Source of the DNA: Stigmatella aurantiaca
GTDB lineage: Bacteria > Myxococcota > Myxococcia > Myxococcales > Myxococcaceae
Direction of reading: 5' to 3'
Assembly: GCF_900109545.1 (NCBI RefSeq)
Contig: NZ_FOAP01000001.1
Location: forward strand, 1 to 64,000
Length of the DNA stretch: 64,000 nt
How positions within the stretch are numbered: the first letter of the stretch is position 1; every line of letters starts with the position of its first letter. The translations under genes and the position numbers were made by a program. Shown here one piece after another: positions 55,540-63,317 of the stretch. Below the pieces are notes generated by a model. That model saw nothing but the letters and a program-made list of their open reading frames with translations, had not been told where the DNA came from and made no database searches.

Positions 55540-56015
55540 TGGGCGTGCGCGGGGCACTGCTGGCCTTGCTGCTGCTCGCCGGGTGCCGGGGCGTCTCCCT
55601 GAGCCCGGTGGCCTTCGACGAGGCGGCCCACGTGGAGGCCCTGGCGCTGAGCTTCCAGCCGGATGGCTCAGGGCTGCTCACCTTCCGGCTGGCGGTGCAC
55701 AGCCCCACCGCGGAGTCCCCCCTGCTCACGGCGGTGGACTTCGAGCTGCTGGTGGAGGGGCAGCGGCTGGCCACGGGGCTCCAGGGGGTGGAGGTGCCGC
55801 TGGAAGGCGGCGGGCCCGCGCGGACGGTGGAGGTGCGCTTTCCGCTCGTCAGCGAGGAGGCGCCGGGCTCGCCCAGCCCCGTGGCCCGCCAGGTTCAGCT
55901 CCGCGGCGGCGTGTCCCTGCGCTACGGGGGGCGCACCGTGCGCCGGGCCCCCTTCCGCGCCGAGCGCCTCCTGCCCCTGCCGTGGGTGCCGCTCGCGGCC
56001 CCGTCCCGGGAGTAG
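55539..56015 (+). CDS. LEA2-like lipoprotein
   Basis: 158 residues. MGVRGALLALLLLAGCRGVS is a lipoprotein signal (LAGC). The mature part (ALSFQPDGSGLLTFRLAVHS, LLTAVDFELLVEGQRLATGL, VEVPLEGGGPARTVEVRFPL) has the strand pattern of LEA type 2 (water stress and hypersensitive response) domains, often present in myxobacterial lipoproteins. The start codon overlaps the kinase stop, so the two are coupled. Function is unknown. A second LEA2-like lipoprotein lies at 58938. Confidence 0.72.
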   Translation: MGVRGALLALLLLAGCRGVSLSPVAFDEAAHVEALALSFQPDGSGLLTFRLAVHSPTAESPLLTAVDFELLVEGQRLATGLQGVEVPLEGGGPARTVEVRFPLVSEEAPGSPSPVARQVQLRGGVSLRYGGRTVRRAPFRAERLLPLPWVPLAAPSRE

Positions 56016-56023
56016 GGCGCGGG

Positions 56024-57427
56024 CTACGCCTTGGCCGAGGGGGCTGGTGGCCCGGCCCGCATGTCGCCCGGCCCGTCTCCGGGGCCGTCTCCGGCGCCTT
56101 CCCTGTCCTTGCCGTCCCGGTCCTGCGAGTCCTTGTCCTTGGCGGCCGGGGTGCCCTTGAGCCGCACCAACCGGACGCGGTCGACGCGGGCGCCTTCCTT
56201 CGAGGCCACGGTGAACTGCCAGCCGCCGTAGGTGAAGCGCTCGCCCACGTCCGGCAGGTGCCCCGCCAGCGACGAGAGGAAGCCGCCCAGCGTGTCGAAG
56301 TCCCCCTCGGGCAGCTCGAAGCCGAACGCCTTGGTGAAGGACTCCACCTCCAGCGCCGCGTCCACCAGGAAGCTGCCGTCGGCCTGCTTCTCCACCAGCT
56401 TCTCCTCCACCTCGAACTCGTCGCCGATGTCGCCGACGATTTCGCGGAGGATGTCCTCCAGCGTCACCACGCCCATGAAGCCGCCGTACTCATCCACCAC
56501 CATCGCCATGTGGATGCGCCGCTTCTGCATGTCCCGCAGCAAGTCGCCGATGGGCTTCATCCACGGCACGAAGTGCGCCGGGCGGATGACGTCCGGCAGG
56601 ACGATGAGCTCCGGGTGCTGGAGCAGGGGAATCAAGTCCCGGGCGTGGAGGATGCCGACGATGCGGTCCACGTCGTCCCGGTAGACGGGGATGCGCGAGT
56701 GGTTCTCCTCGGCCAGCAGGCGCAGCACCTCGGTGGGCGGCGTGGACAGCTCCACCGTCACCACCTCCGTGCGCGACACCATCACGTCCCGGCAGCGCTT
56801 GTCGGACAGCTCGAAGATGGAGCGGATGAGCTGCGGGGCGCTCTTGTCCACCTCGTTGTTGGCCGCCTGGGCCGCCAGCAGCTTCTCCAGCTCCTCGAGC
56901 GGCGGCGGCGGGGCCTCGAAGCGCAGCGTGCGGCCGAAGGTGCGCACCACCAGGTTGAGCAGCGCCATCACCAGGCGCATGGGCGGGTAGAAGAAGAACA
57001 CCAGCACGGACACGAGCCCCGACAGCCGCAGCGCCCAGCGCTCCGCGCCGCCGTTGGCCAGCCCCCGCATCGTCACGTCCAGCAGCGTGGCCACCACGCC
57101 CACGAACAGCGCCCCGGCTGCCACCGTGGCCAGCGGCAGCCAGGCCTCGTCTCCCAGGCGGTTGAAGTCCAGCAGCCGCGGGGGCACGAAGGCGCCAATG
57201 GCCGCGGCCAGGAAGCCGCTGAGCACCATGCCCAGCCGCAGCGCGGTGGCGGTGGCCTCGCGCTCCGTCTTGTGCCGCAGCACCCGCTTGCCCGCGTTGC
57301 CCTGCGTCTCGGCGAGTTCCTGGGCGCGCAGGTCAGAGGTTCCGTAGAGCGCGGATTCGGCGGCGGCCACCAGCGACCGCAGAAAACAGAGGGCCAGGCA
57401 GGCGGCCCAGAGAGCCCAGGTTGGCAT
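56024..57427 (-). CDS. CNNM/CorC-type membrane protein (hemolysin family)
   Basis: 467 residues. The N-terminal half is a DUF21/CNNM membrane domain with about four helices (WALWAACLALCFLRSLVAAA, LRLGMVLSGFLAAAIGAFVP, ATVAAGALFVGVVATLLDVT, RLSGLVSVLVFFFYPPMRLV). Two CBS domains follow (DVMVSRTEVVTVELSTPPTE, IPVYRDDVDRIVGILHARDL and MAMVVDEYGGFMGVVTLEDI), then a CorC/HlyC domain (VDAALEVESFTKAFGFELPE, DFDTLGGFLSSLAGHLPDVG). Such proteins are proposed Mg2+/Co2+ transporters or regulators. The end is a charged low-complexity tail rich in KDKDSQDRDGKD. Confidence 0.88.
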   Translation of the reverse strand: MPTWALWAACLALCFLRSLVAAAESALYGTSDLRAQELAETQGNAGKRVLRHKTEREATATALRLGMVLSGFLAAAIGAFVPPRLLDFNRLGDEAWLPLATVAAGALFVGVVATLLDVTMRGLANGGAERWALRLSGLVSVLVFFFYPPMRLVMALLNLVVRTFGRTLRFEAPPPPLEELEKLLAAQAANNEVDKSAPQLIRSIFELSDKRCRDVMVSRTEVVTVELSTPPTEVLRLLAEENHSRIPVYRDDVDRIVGILHARDLIPLLQHPELIVLPDVIRPAHFVPWMKPIGDLLRDMQKRRIHMAMVVDEYGGFMGVVTLEDILREIVGDIGDEFEVEEKLVEKQADGSFLVDAALEVESFTKAFGFELPEGDFDTLGGFLSSLAGHLPDVGERFTYGGWQFTVASKEGARVDRVRLVRLKGTPAAKDKDSQDRDGKDREGAGDGPGDGPGDMRAGPPAPSAKA

Positions 57428-57481
57428 GGAGCGCCCTTCTTATCCTGTGATAGGGGGCCATACCACTTTGCCGGAGGCCCG

Positions 57482-58240
57482 ATGTCCGCACCTGCGCCCT
57501 TTGCCGCCCGCCTCAGGGCAGGGTGGCTCGCCGCCTTCCTGTGCCTGCCAGTGCCCGCCCTGGCCTGGCCGGTGGACATGCGGTTTTCCCTGGAAAGCGG
57601 AGCAGACCGCTTCCACAAGCTCTCGGCCGTGGACTGGGTGGAGGTGGAGGACCCCGCCATCGCCACCGCCGAGGTGCTGTCCGGCAGCAACGAGCTGCTG
57701 CTGACGGGCAAGCGCCCGGGCCGCACGCTGCTGCTGCTCTACGCGGAGGGGAAGTTCGCCGTCTGGCAGCTCACGGTCTCCGAGCCCGGGGCGCGCCCGG
57801 CGGGCCCCGCCTCGCCGGAGCTGCTGGCCGCCGCGCGCAAGGCGTGCCCGGGGCTGGAGGCGCAGGAGGCCCCGGAGCGCCTCCTCACCGTCACCGTGAA
57901 GGATGCCGCGTGCCGCACGGCGCTCCTCCCGTTGTTCCAGAGCGACGCGTGGCTGGCGCGCGAGCTGGAGCTCACCTTCGAGCTGCCGGTGTTGCAGGCG
58001 CAGCTGTCGGCCATGGGGCCCCGGCTGAAGGAGCTGGGGCTGGAGGCGCGCTACATCGGCGCGGGGCTGGTGCTCCAGGGCACGGCCTCTGCCGAGGCCC
58101 ACCGGCGCGCGCTCTGGGCGCTGTTCCGGCAGTCCGTGGGCCGCGTGGCCCTGGAGGACCGCGTGAAGGTGGAGCCCTCCGAAGCGCCTCCCGAGGGGCA
58201 GGACGCGGGGACGCCCGATGCGGGCCCCCGCGCCCGGTGA
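57482..58240 (+). CDS. Exported protein with pilus-assembly/secretin N-terminal domain
   Basis: 252 residues. Signal peptide MSAPAPFAARLRAGWLAAFL ... PALA-WPVDM. The first mature domain (FHKLSAVDWVEVEDPAIATA, EVLSGSNELLLTGKRPGRTL, WQLTVSEPG) is the N-terminal domain found before secretins and in CpaC-like proteins (PF13629 type). A second part (LLTVTVKDAACRTALLPLFQ, ARELELTFELPVLQAQLSAM, ARYIGAGLVLQGTASAEAHR) looks like BON/secretin-type repeats, but there is no secretin barrel. It may be a periplasmic partner of a type II/IV secretion or pilus system located elsewhere. Confidence 0.75.
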   Translation: MSAPAPFAARLRAGWLAAFLCLPVPALAWPVDMRFSLESGADRFHKLSAVDWVEVEDPAIATAEVLSGSNELLLTGKRPGRTLLLLYAEGKFAVWQLTVSEPGARPAGPASPELLAAARKACPGLEAQEAPERLLTVTVKDAACRTALLPLFQSDAWLARELELTFELPVLQAQLSAMGPRLKELGLEARYIGAGLVLQGTASAEAHRRALWALFRQSVGRVALEDRVKVEPSEAPPEGQDAGTPDAGPRAR

Positions 58241-58243
58241 GCC

Positions 58244-58927
58244 CTACGTCCACGGGCCGCGGCGGGTGGGCACCTTGAGCGCCTCGGCGAGCGCCCCGAG
58301 GAAGCGCTTGCGCGGCCAGGGCTCGGCGCCGAAGCGGGCCAGGTGCTCGGTCTCCACCTGACAGTCGATGAAGTGGAAGCCCCACGCCTTCAGGCGCTCC
58401 ACGGAGGCGGCGAAGGCCACCTTCGAGGCATCCGGCGCGTGGGCGAACATGCTCTCGCCGAAGAAGGCCGCCCCCAGGGACACGCCATACAGGCCGCCCT
58501 TCAGCTCCCCGTCCGCCCAGGCCTCCACGGAGTGCGCGAAGCCCAGCTGGTGCAGGGTGACGTAGGCCTCCCTCATCGCATCGGTGATCCACGTGCCGCT
58601 CTGGCCGGGCCGGGGCGCCTCGGAGCAGGCGGCGATGACGTCCTCGAAGGCCGTGTCCCAGCGCACCTCGTAGGTGCCCGCCTTCATCGTCTTGCGCAGG
58701 CTGCGCCCCACGTGGAGCTTGTCCGGCTCCAGCACGAAGCGCGGGTTGGGCGAGTGCCAGAGCAGGGGCTGGCCCTCGCTGTACCAGGGGAAGATGCCCT
58801 GGGAGTACGCGGTGAGCAGGCGCTCGGGGCTCAGGTCCCCGCCCACCGCCAGGAGGCCCGAGGCATCGGCGCGGTCGGGCGGGGGAAAGCGCTGCGGATC
58901 TTCCGGATCAAGCAGGTAGATGGGCAC
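58244..58927 (-). CDS. aat: Leucyl/phenylalanyl-tRNA-protein transferase
   Basis: 227 residues. Family blocks: RFPPPDRADASGLLAVGGDL, LLTAYSQGIFPWYSEGQPLL, WHSPNPRFVLEP, GTWITDAMREAYVTLHQLGF, AHSVEAWADGELKGGLYGVS, LGAAFFGESMFAHAPDASKV and FHFIDCQVETEHLARFGAEP. It adds Leu or Phe to N-terminal Arg or Lys of proteins, marking them for ClpAP (N-end rule). It lies downstream of the LEA2-like gene at 58938 with 10 bases between, probably one transcript. Confidence 0.95.
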   Translation of the reverse strand: MPIYLLDPEDPQRFPPPDRADASGLLAVGGDLSPERLLTAYSQGIFPWYSEGQPLLWHSPNPRFVLEPDKLHVGRSLRKTMKAGTYEVRWDTAFEDVIAACSEAPRPGQSGTWITDAMREAYVTLHQLGFAHSVEAWADGELKGGLYGVSLGAAFFGESMFAHAPDASKVAFAASVERLKAWGFHFIDCQVETEHLARFGAEPWPRKRFLGALAEALKVPTRRGPWT

Positions 58928-58937
58928 GGCGGGACGG

Positions 58938-59777
58938 TCAGCGGGAGGTGTTGATCTTCACGCTGCCCTCCAGGGCGTAGGGCACCTGGAGGTGGGGGCC
59001 CTTCAGCTCGCCCTGCATCCGGTAGGGCAGGGTGCCCGTGGCGAGGAGCTTCTTCACCTCGGGCCCGAAGGACTCCTTCGTCACCGAGGCCTCCACCGGG
59101 TACACGCCCGTGGCGGACGGATCCACCGTGTCGCCCTTGGCCAGCGTGCCCTCGCCCAGCGATTTGCCGGCCACCTGGAGGCTGTAGGTGAGCGCGTCCA
59201 CCCGCAGGGGGAAGGGGTTGGGGTTCTTCACGCCCACCCGGACGATGAGGTTCACCTCCTCGTCCGAGTAGCGCGCCCCATCCAGGCTCTCGATGACGAG
59301 GGTGGGCAGCCGCGGCACGCGCACCGCGCGCGAGGCGGCGAAGGGCACCGTCTCCACGGCCTCGCCCGAGCGCACCGTCAGCGTGCCCCGCAGGGCGAGG
59401 AGCAGCGTGCCGCCCCGCTCGCTCAGCGCTCGGAGATCCTCCGGGCCCTTCACGTAGGAGGCCTGCTCCCGGAAGGAGAAGGCGGTGGGCTGGCCGGGCA
59501 CCAGGCGCGCGTTGAGCGCCGCCGAGCCCTTCTTCACCACCACCCCATCGGAGACGAGCTCGTAGTCGGCCTTCTCCAGCACGGCCTCGCCGGGCGTGGT
59601 GAGCTGGCCGGCGTACTGCACCGTGGCGTCGGTGAGCGTCTGCGCGGGCACGGTGGTTTCCTGGGCGGCGAGGGCCGCGGGGCCCGCGGGCCGGGGGGGC
59701 GCGGAGGCACAGCCGAGCCAGAGGCAGGCCAGGAGGAGGGGAGCACGGGGAACGGGCAGGCAGGAGGAGGGCTTCAC
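58938..59777 (-). CDS. LEA2-like lipoprotein
   Basis: 279 residues with lipoprotein signal RAPLLLACLWLGCASAPPRP (LGC). The mature part shows two LEA2-like units: ADYELVSDGVVVKKGSAALN, ... SFREQASYVKGPEDLRALSE and LIVRVGVKNPNPFPLRVDAL, TYSLQVAGKSLGEG, the NPNPFPL being characteristic of LEA type 2 proteins. Presumed to sit in the periplasm or outer membrane; function is unknown. It may share a message with aat. Confidence 0.82.
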   Translation of the reverse strand: MKPSSCLPVPRAPLLLACLWLGCASAPPRPAGPAALAAQETTVPAQTLTDATVQYAGQLTTPGEAVLEKADYELVSDGVVVKKGSAALNARLVPGQPTAFSFREQASYVKGPEDLRALSERGGTLLLALRGTLTVRSGEAVETVPFAASRAVRVPRLPTLVIESLDGARYSDEEVNLIVRVGVKNPNPFPLRVDALTYSLQVAGKSLGEGTLAKGDTVDPSATGVYPVEASVTKESFGPEVKKLLATGTLPYRMQGELKGPHLQVPYALEGSVKINTSR

Positions 59778-59843
59778 AGGATGACATTGTGGGCCAGCCC
59801 CCCGGCCCCGCCCAGGGCTTTTCCGCTAGAGTGTCCACCACTC

Positions 59844-60479
59844 GTGGTCACCCGCCGCCCCAACTTCAACAAAGCGCTCCGAGCCCTCATCCGGGACATC
59901 GCCACCCGCATGCCGGAGTTCCACCATGTGAAGGCCCAGCGCATCGTGCTGGTGGCGGGTGAGGCGCGCCGGGCCTCCCGCGGCACGGTGAAGCCCCTGT
60001 GCTTCCGGGGTGGCAAGAGCGTGGACCGGGGCGGCCGGCGCAAGCCCATCGTGCGCATCAAGGGCCGGCGCATGCTCTACTGCATCACCCTGCGCCCGCT
60101 GTTCTTCCGGGGCTCCACCGCCCAGGCGCGCATCGAGACCATCATGCACGAGCTCTTCCACTGCTCGCGCCGCTTCGATGGCACGCTGCACGCCGGCCGG
60201 CGGCACGACGTGCTGGGCAAGGACTTCGCCCGGCGCCTGCGGCCGCTCGTGCGCCGCTACCTGAAGGGGTGCTCCCGGGAGCTCAAGGCCGCGTTCGCCC
60301 ACAACGGCGAGGTGCGCGTGCTCCAGTGGCTGGAGCGGCCGGGGCCCGCCTACATCCCGGGCTACTCGCGCGTGCGCAAGGTGTACACCGAGGATCAGCT
60401 CTACTACGGCATCGCCCGCATGGTGACGCCCAAGCCCCGCGTGGCGCGCGCGGTCCCGGCCAGCCCCAAGGGGCACTGA
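59844..60479 (+). CDS. Putative zinc metallopeptidase-like protein (HExxH)
   Basis: 211 residues from a GTG at 59844 (VVTRRPNFNKALRALIRDIA). The centre has IETIMHELFHCSRRFDGTLH with an HELFH zinc motif, followed by AGRRHDVLGKDFARRLRPLV, whose His may be the third ligand. Basic residues are frequent (GKSVDRGGRRKPIVRIKGRR). No signal peptide is seen, so it is not obviously exported. SprT-like or other DNA-associated proteases have a similar look, but I cannot place it in a family. The short spacer 59778-59843 separates it from the divergent LEA2-like gene. Confidence 0.7.
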   Translation: MVTRRPNFNKALRALIRDIATRMPEFHHVKAQRIVLVAGEARRASRGTVKPLCFRGGKSVDRGGRRKPIVRIKGRRMLYCITLRPLFFRGSTAQARIETIMHELFHCSRRFDGTLHAGRRHDVLGKDFARRLRPLVRRYLKGCSRELKAAFAHNGEVRVLQWLERPGPAYIPGYSRVRKVYTEDQLYYGIARMVTPKPRVARAVPASPKGH

Positions 60480-60498
60480 GCCCCCGGGGCGCGCGGCT

Positions 60499-61524
60499 TC
60501 AGCGGCACGAGTAGAGGTACGAGCCGGGCGTGCTCCAGCGGCCGTCCGGGTGGAGCGTGCGCACCGTGAAGCCGCTGTCCGGGTAGGCCCCGTTCCAGCA
60601 GTCCCGGGCGCGCACGTCGTTCTGCACCGCGGAGGTCAGCTCCCAGTTGCCGCGCCGGCGCTGCTTCTCGTAGGTGGCCACCCGGTCGATGGCGTAGCGC
60701 CCCTCGGGGTCCGCGGCCAGGGTGTCCCGGCGCTGCTCGAGGAAGCCCTTGAGCCACACATCCTCGCTGGTGCCCTGGAGCCCCACCGCGGGCGAGGCCT
60801 GGCCCGAGAGGCCCAGCGAGGCGTGGGTGCGCTGGAGCATGCCGCGCACGCCCTCCTCGCCGTGCTGGAGGAAGGCGTCATACAGCGCCGCCTTCGACAG
60901 CGCCGTGGCGAGGCCCCACGTCTGGGCCTCGCGCATCGCGGCCTCGTAGGCCTGGGCGCTGGAGGTGGCGTGGGGGAACACGCCGGGCTCCGGGGTGTTG
61001 TGCTCCCAGATGCGCGAGAGCGCCTCCACGAGCGCCTTCTGTGAGGTGTTCAGGCCCTCCTTCCCGTCCACCGCGCCGGCGCAGTGGGCCGCGAGAACCT
61101 GCACCTGGCTGGCGGTGAACGAGGAGGAGGAATCCGTGAAGTAGGAGAAGGTGTAGGAGGCATCCACGCCGATCGTCAGGTGCGGGGCGCTCGTGTACTT
61201 GCAGGTGCCGCGGTCCTGGAGGCGCGTCCACCCCGGGGGGCCGTCGCCGCACGTCACCCCGTCCGGCACGCTGAAGGAGAGCTGCGGGCTCTGGATGTCG
61301 CTCGCGCCGGTGTTCTTGAAGGTGATGGAGCCCCAGGACTCCGAGCCCATGTGGGTGCTGGTGGTCAGCGCGTACGAGCAGGCCTCGAGCTCCCCCGCGC
61401 CCGCCTCCGGGCCCTCGCCCGCCGGGTCCACGCCCGCCCCGCAGGCGATGAGGGTGGTGGCCATCCCCAGCCGCGTCAGGCGGCGGCCCACGGTCCAGAG
61501 CGTCTCGTGCCGGCGGGTGTCCAT
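60499..61524 (-). CDS. Lipoprotein with carbohydrate-binding module and GH46 chitosanase-like C-terminus
   Basis: 341 residues. Signal LTRLGMATTLIAC with lipobox Cys at 28. Residues about 48-150 (SYALTTSTHMGSESWGSITF, FSVPDGVTCGDGPPGWTRLQ, TFSYFTDSSSSFTASQVQVL) look like a CBM2-type module. The C-terminal half resembles GH46 chitosanases: ALVEALSRIWEHNTPEPG (the Glu may match the catalytic acid), WGLATALSKAALYDAFLQHG, EDVWLKGFLEQRRDTLAADP, IDRVATYEKQRRRGNWEL. The segment that normally lies between these, with the IGDGRGYT catalytic Asp loop, is absent, so enzymatic activity is doubtful. Homology is judged by eye. Confidence 0.6.
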   Translation of the reverse strand: MDTRRHETLWTVGRRLTRLGMATTLIACGAGVDPAGEGPEAGAGELEACSYALTTSTHMGSESWGSITFKNTGASDIQSPQLSFSVPDGVTCGDGPPGWTRLQDRGTCKYTSAPHLTIGVDASYTFSYFTDSSSSFTASQVQVLAAHCAGAVDGKEGLNTSQKALVEALSRIWEHNTPEPGVFPHATSSAQAYEAAMREAQTWGLATALSKAALYDAFLQHGEEGVRGMLQRTHASLGLSGQASPAVGLQGTSEDVWLKGFLEQRRDTLAADPEGRYAIDRVATYEKQRRRGNWELTSAVQNDVRARDCWNGAYPDSGFTVRTLHPDGRWSTPGSYLYSCR

Positions 61525-61673
61525 GTTCCAAGGTCCTCCAGAGGGGCCCCCGGGGGTGGGGGCAGCTTCAAGAAGAGGTATAAAATTAAATCCCTACTGA
61601 ATCAAGGCAATTCCATTCTTCCCTGTCATGCCTGTAATGCGAGGTAGGTGTCATCCGTGTAGAGTGCGCGCGC

Positions 61674-62909
61674 GTGTCCGTTCCGACTTCTTCTGTGTCC
61701 GTCTCTCCCCGGCTTGGGTTGTGGCATTGGATGGCCTTCCTGGTGGGGGTGGTGCCGCTGGCGGTCTACGCCTTCTCGCCGCGAGCGGGCGATCTGCCGC
61801 TGTACTTCCGGACGGCCCATGCCTTCCTGCAAGGGGCGGTGCCGAACCAGGACTTCCGCTTCGAGTACCCGCCCTACGCGCTGCTGTGGTTCGTGCCGGC
61901 GGCGTGGCTGGGCCCCACGCTGCCCTCCTTCATCCCGCTGTTCGGGCTGCAGCTGGCGCTCTTCGACGCCTTCATCAAGTGGCTGCTGCTGTCCGAGGGC
62001 GTCAAACGCTGGGGCCACGGGTGGCGCTCGTATGTGCCCTGTGGCGTGTACGCGGTGGCCAGCTGGGTGCAGAGCATCCACTACCTGAAGCGGTACGATC
62101 TCATCCCCGCCGCCTTCGTGCTGGTGGCGCTGGTGGCGCTGGCGCGGCGGCGCGAGGGGCTGGCCGGGTGGGCGCTCTCGGTGGGGGTGGTGACGAAGCT
62201 CTACCCGGTGGTGCTGGTGCCGCTGGCGCTGGCGGTGTGCTGGCGCCGGGGCACCTGGCGGCGGCTGGTGCTGGGGCTGCTCGCCGGGGGGCTGCCGCTG
62301 GTGCCGCTGAGCGCCTTCTGGCCGTGGTGGAACTTCGCCTCGTTCCATGTGGAGCGGGGGCTCCAGGTGGAGTCCCTGGGGGCCTCGCTGCTGTGGGCCG
62401 CGCACCGGCTGGGCTTCGCCCCGGGGGTGGCGTGGGTCCATGCACCGGCGGCCTACGAGCTGCACGGGGCCGCCGCCGAAGCGGTGAAGGTGGTCTCCCG
62501 GTGGGTCTGGGTGGCCGGCTCGCTGGCCGCCGCGGCGGTGGGGCTCGCGGCGGTGCGCCGGCGCCTCCCCGAGCGCACGGAGGACTGGGCGCGGCTGGCC
62601 CTGGGGCCGCTCATCGCCTTCGTGGCGCTCAACCCCGTGCTCAGCCCGCAGTACCTCGTCTGGCTGGTGGGCGCCGCGGGGCTCGCGCTGCTGTCCGGCT
62701 CGCGGTGGGCTCCGGCGACGCTCTTCGTGACGGTGCTGCTCACCCGGGCCCTCTTCTCGGGCAACGGCAACTACGGCAAGGGGCTCACCGGGCCGTACAC
62801 GGTGCTGCTGCTCACGCGCAACGGCCTGCTGGTGGCCGTGGGCATCGCGCTGGTGTGGGAGGTGTGGCGGACGCGGGAGGCCCGGCCCGAGGGGGCGCTC
62901 AGCCGCTAG
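61674..62909 (+). CDS. GT87-like membrane glycosyltransferase
   Basis: 411 residues with about nine to ten membrane helices (WHWMAFLVGVVPLAVYAFSP, YALLWFVPAAWLGPTLPSFI, LIPAAFVLVALVALARRREG, WALSVGVVTKLYPVVLVPLA, ALGPLIAFVALNPVLSPQYL). The FRFEYPPYALLWF and VTKLYPVVLVPLALAV motifs are typical of the GT87/DUF2029 group of polyprenol-phosphate-mannose-dependent transferases, with an acidic site (GDLPLYFRTAHAF) early in the protein. Start: GTG at 61674. The AT-rich patch at 61580-61625 upstream may contain promoters for this and the divergent lipoprotein gene. Acceptor unknown. Confidence 0.8.
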   Translation: MSVPTSSVSVSPRLGLWHWMAFLVGVVPLAVYAFSPRAGDLPLYFRTAHAFLQGAVPNQDFRFEYPPYALLWFVPAAWLGPTLPSFIPLFGLQLALFDAFIKWLLLSEGVKRWGHGWRSYVPCGVYAVASWVQSIHYLKRYDLIPAAFVLVALVALARRREGLAGWALSVGVVTKLYPVVLVPLALAVCWRRGTWRRLVLGLLAGGLPLVPLSAFWPWWNFASFHVERGLQVESLGASLLWAAHRLGFAPGVAWVHAPAAYELHGAAAEAVKVVSRWVWVAGSLAAAAVGLAAVRRRLPERTEDWARLALGPLIAFVALNPVLSPQYLVWLVGAAGLALLSGSRWAPATLFVTVLLTRALFSGNGNYGKGLTGPYTVLLLTRNGLLVAVGIALVWEVWRTREARPEGALSR

Positions 62910-63300
62910 GGGGCAGGGCCCGCTGCTGGGAGATCCACTCCCGGGCTTCCTGCTCGGTCTCCACGAAGACGGTGCTCACGGTCGTGCGGCTCATGAGCAC
63001 GTAGGCCCGGTTGAGCATGTTGAAGAGCGTTCGCATGGAGAAGCTGGCGCCGAAGAACACCATGGCCTTGTACGGCACGTGGGTGGGGGCATGGCCCAGC
63101 CGCTTGCGTGTCTCCGGCGACAAGCCCGTGCCCAGGCGGAGGTCCCCCAGCAGGTAGAGGAGGCCGTGGCGGGCATGGAGCTCCTCCACGAAGTCATGCA
63201 TCCCCTGTTGATCCTTCGGCTCGATGTCGCCCCGGAAGACGAACCTCACGATGTCCGGTGCCTCGAACGCGATCGTATGCTGGCCGAATTGCCGTTCCAT
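62899..63300 (-). CDS. STAS/SpoIIAA-like protein
   Basis: 133 residues from an ATG at 63300 (MERQFGQHTIAFEAPDIVRF). The pattern VRFVFRGDIEPKDQQGMHDF, VEELHARHGLLYLLGDLRLG, AMVFFGASFSMRTLFNMLNR and VSTVFVETEQEAREWISQQR is that of SpoIIAA-like STAS proteins, which in other bacteria regulate anti-sigma factors. No phosphorylatable Ser can be assigned with confidence. It starts 17 bases downstream of the second STAS gene, so both are probably one unit. Its end overlaps the GT87 gene end by 11 bases (convergent). Confidence 0.75.
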   Translation of the reverse strand: MERQFGQHTIAFEAPDIVRFVFRGDIEPKDQQGMHDFVEELHARHGLLYLLGDLRLGTGLSPETRKRLGHAPTHVPYKAMVFFGASFSMRTLFNMLNRAYVLMSRTTVSTVFVETEQEAREWISQQRALPPSG

Positions 63301-63317
63301 GAAGGGCTCCTTGCGCG

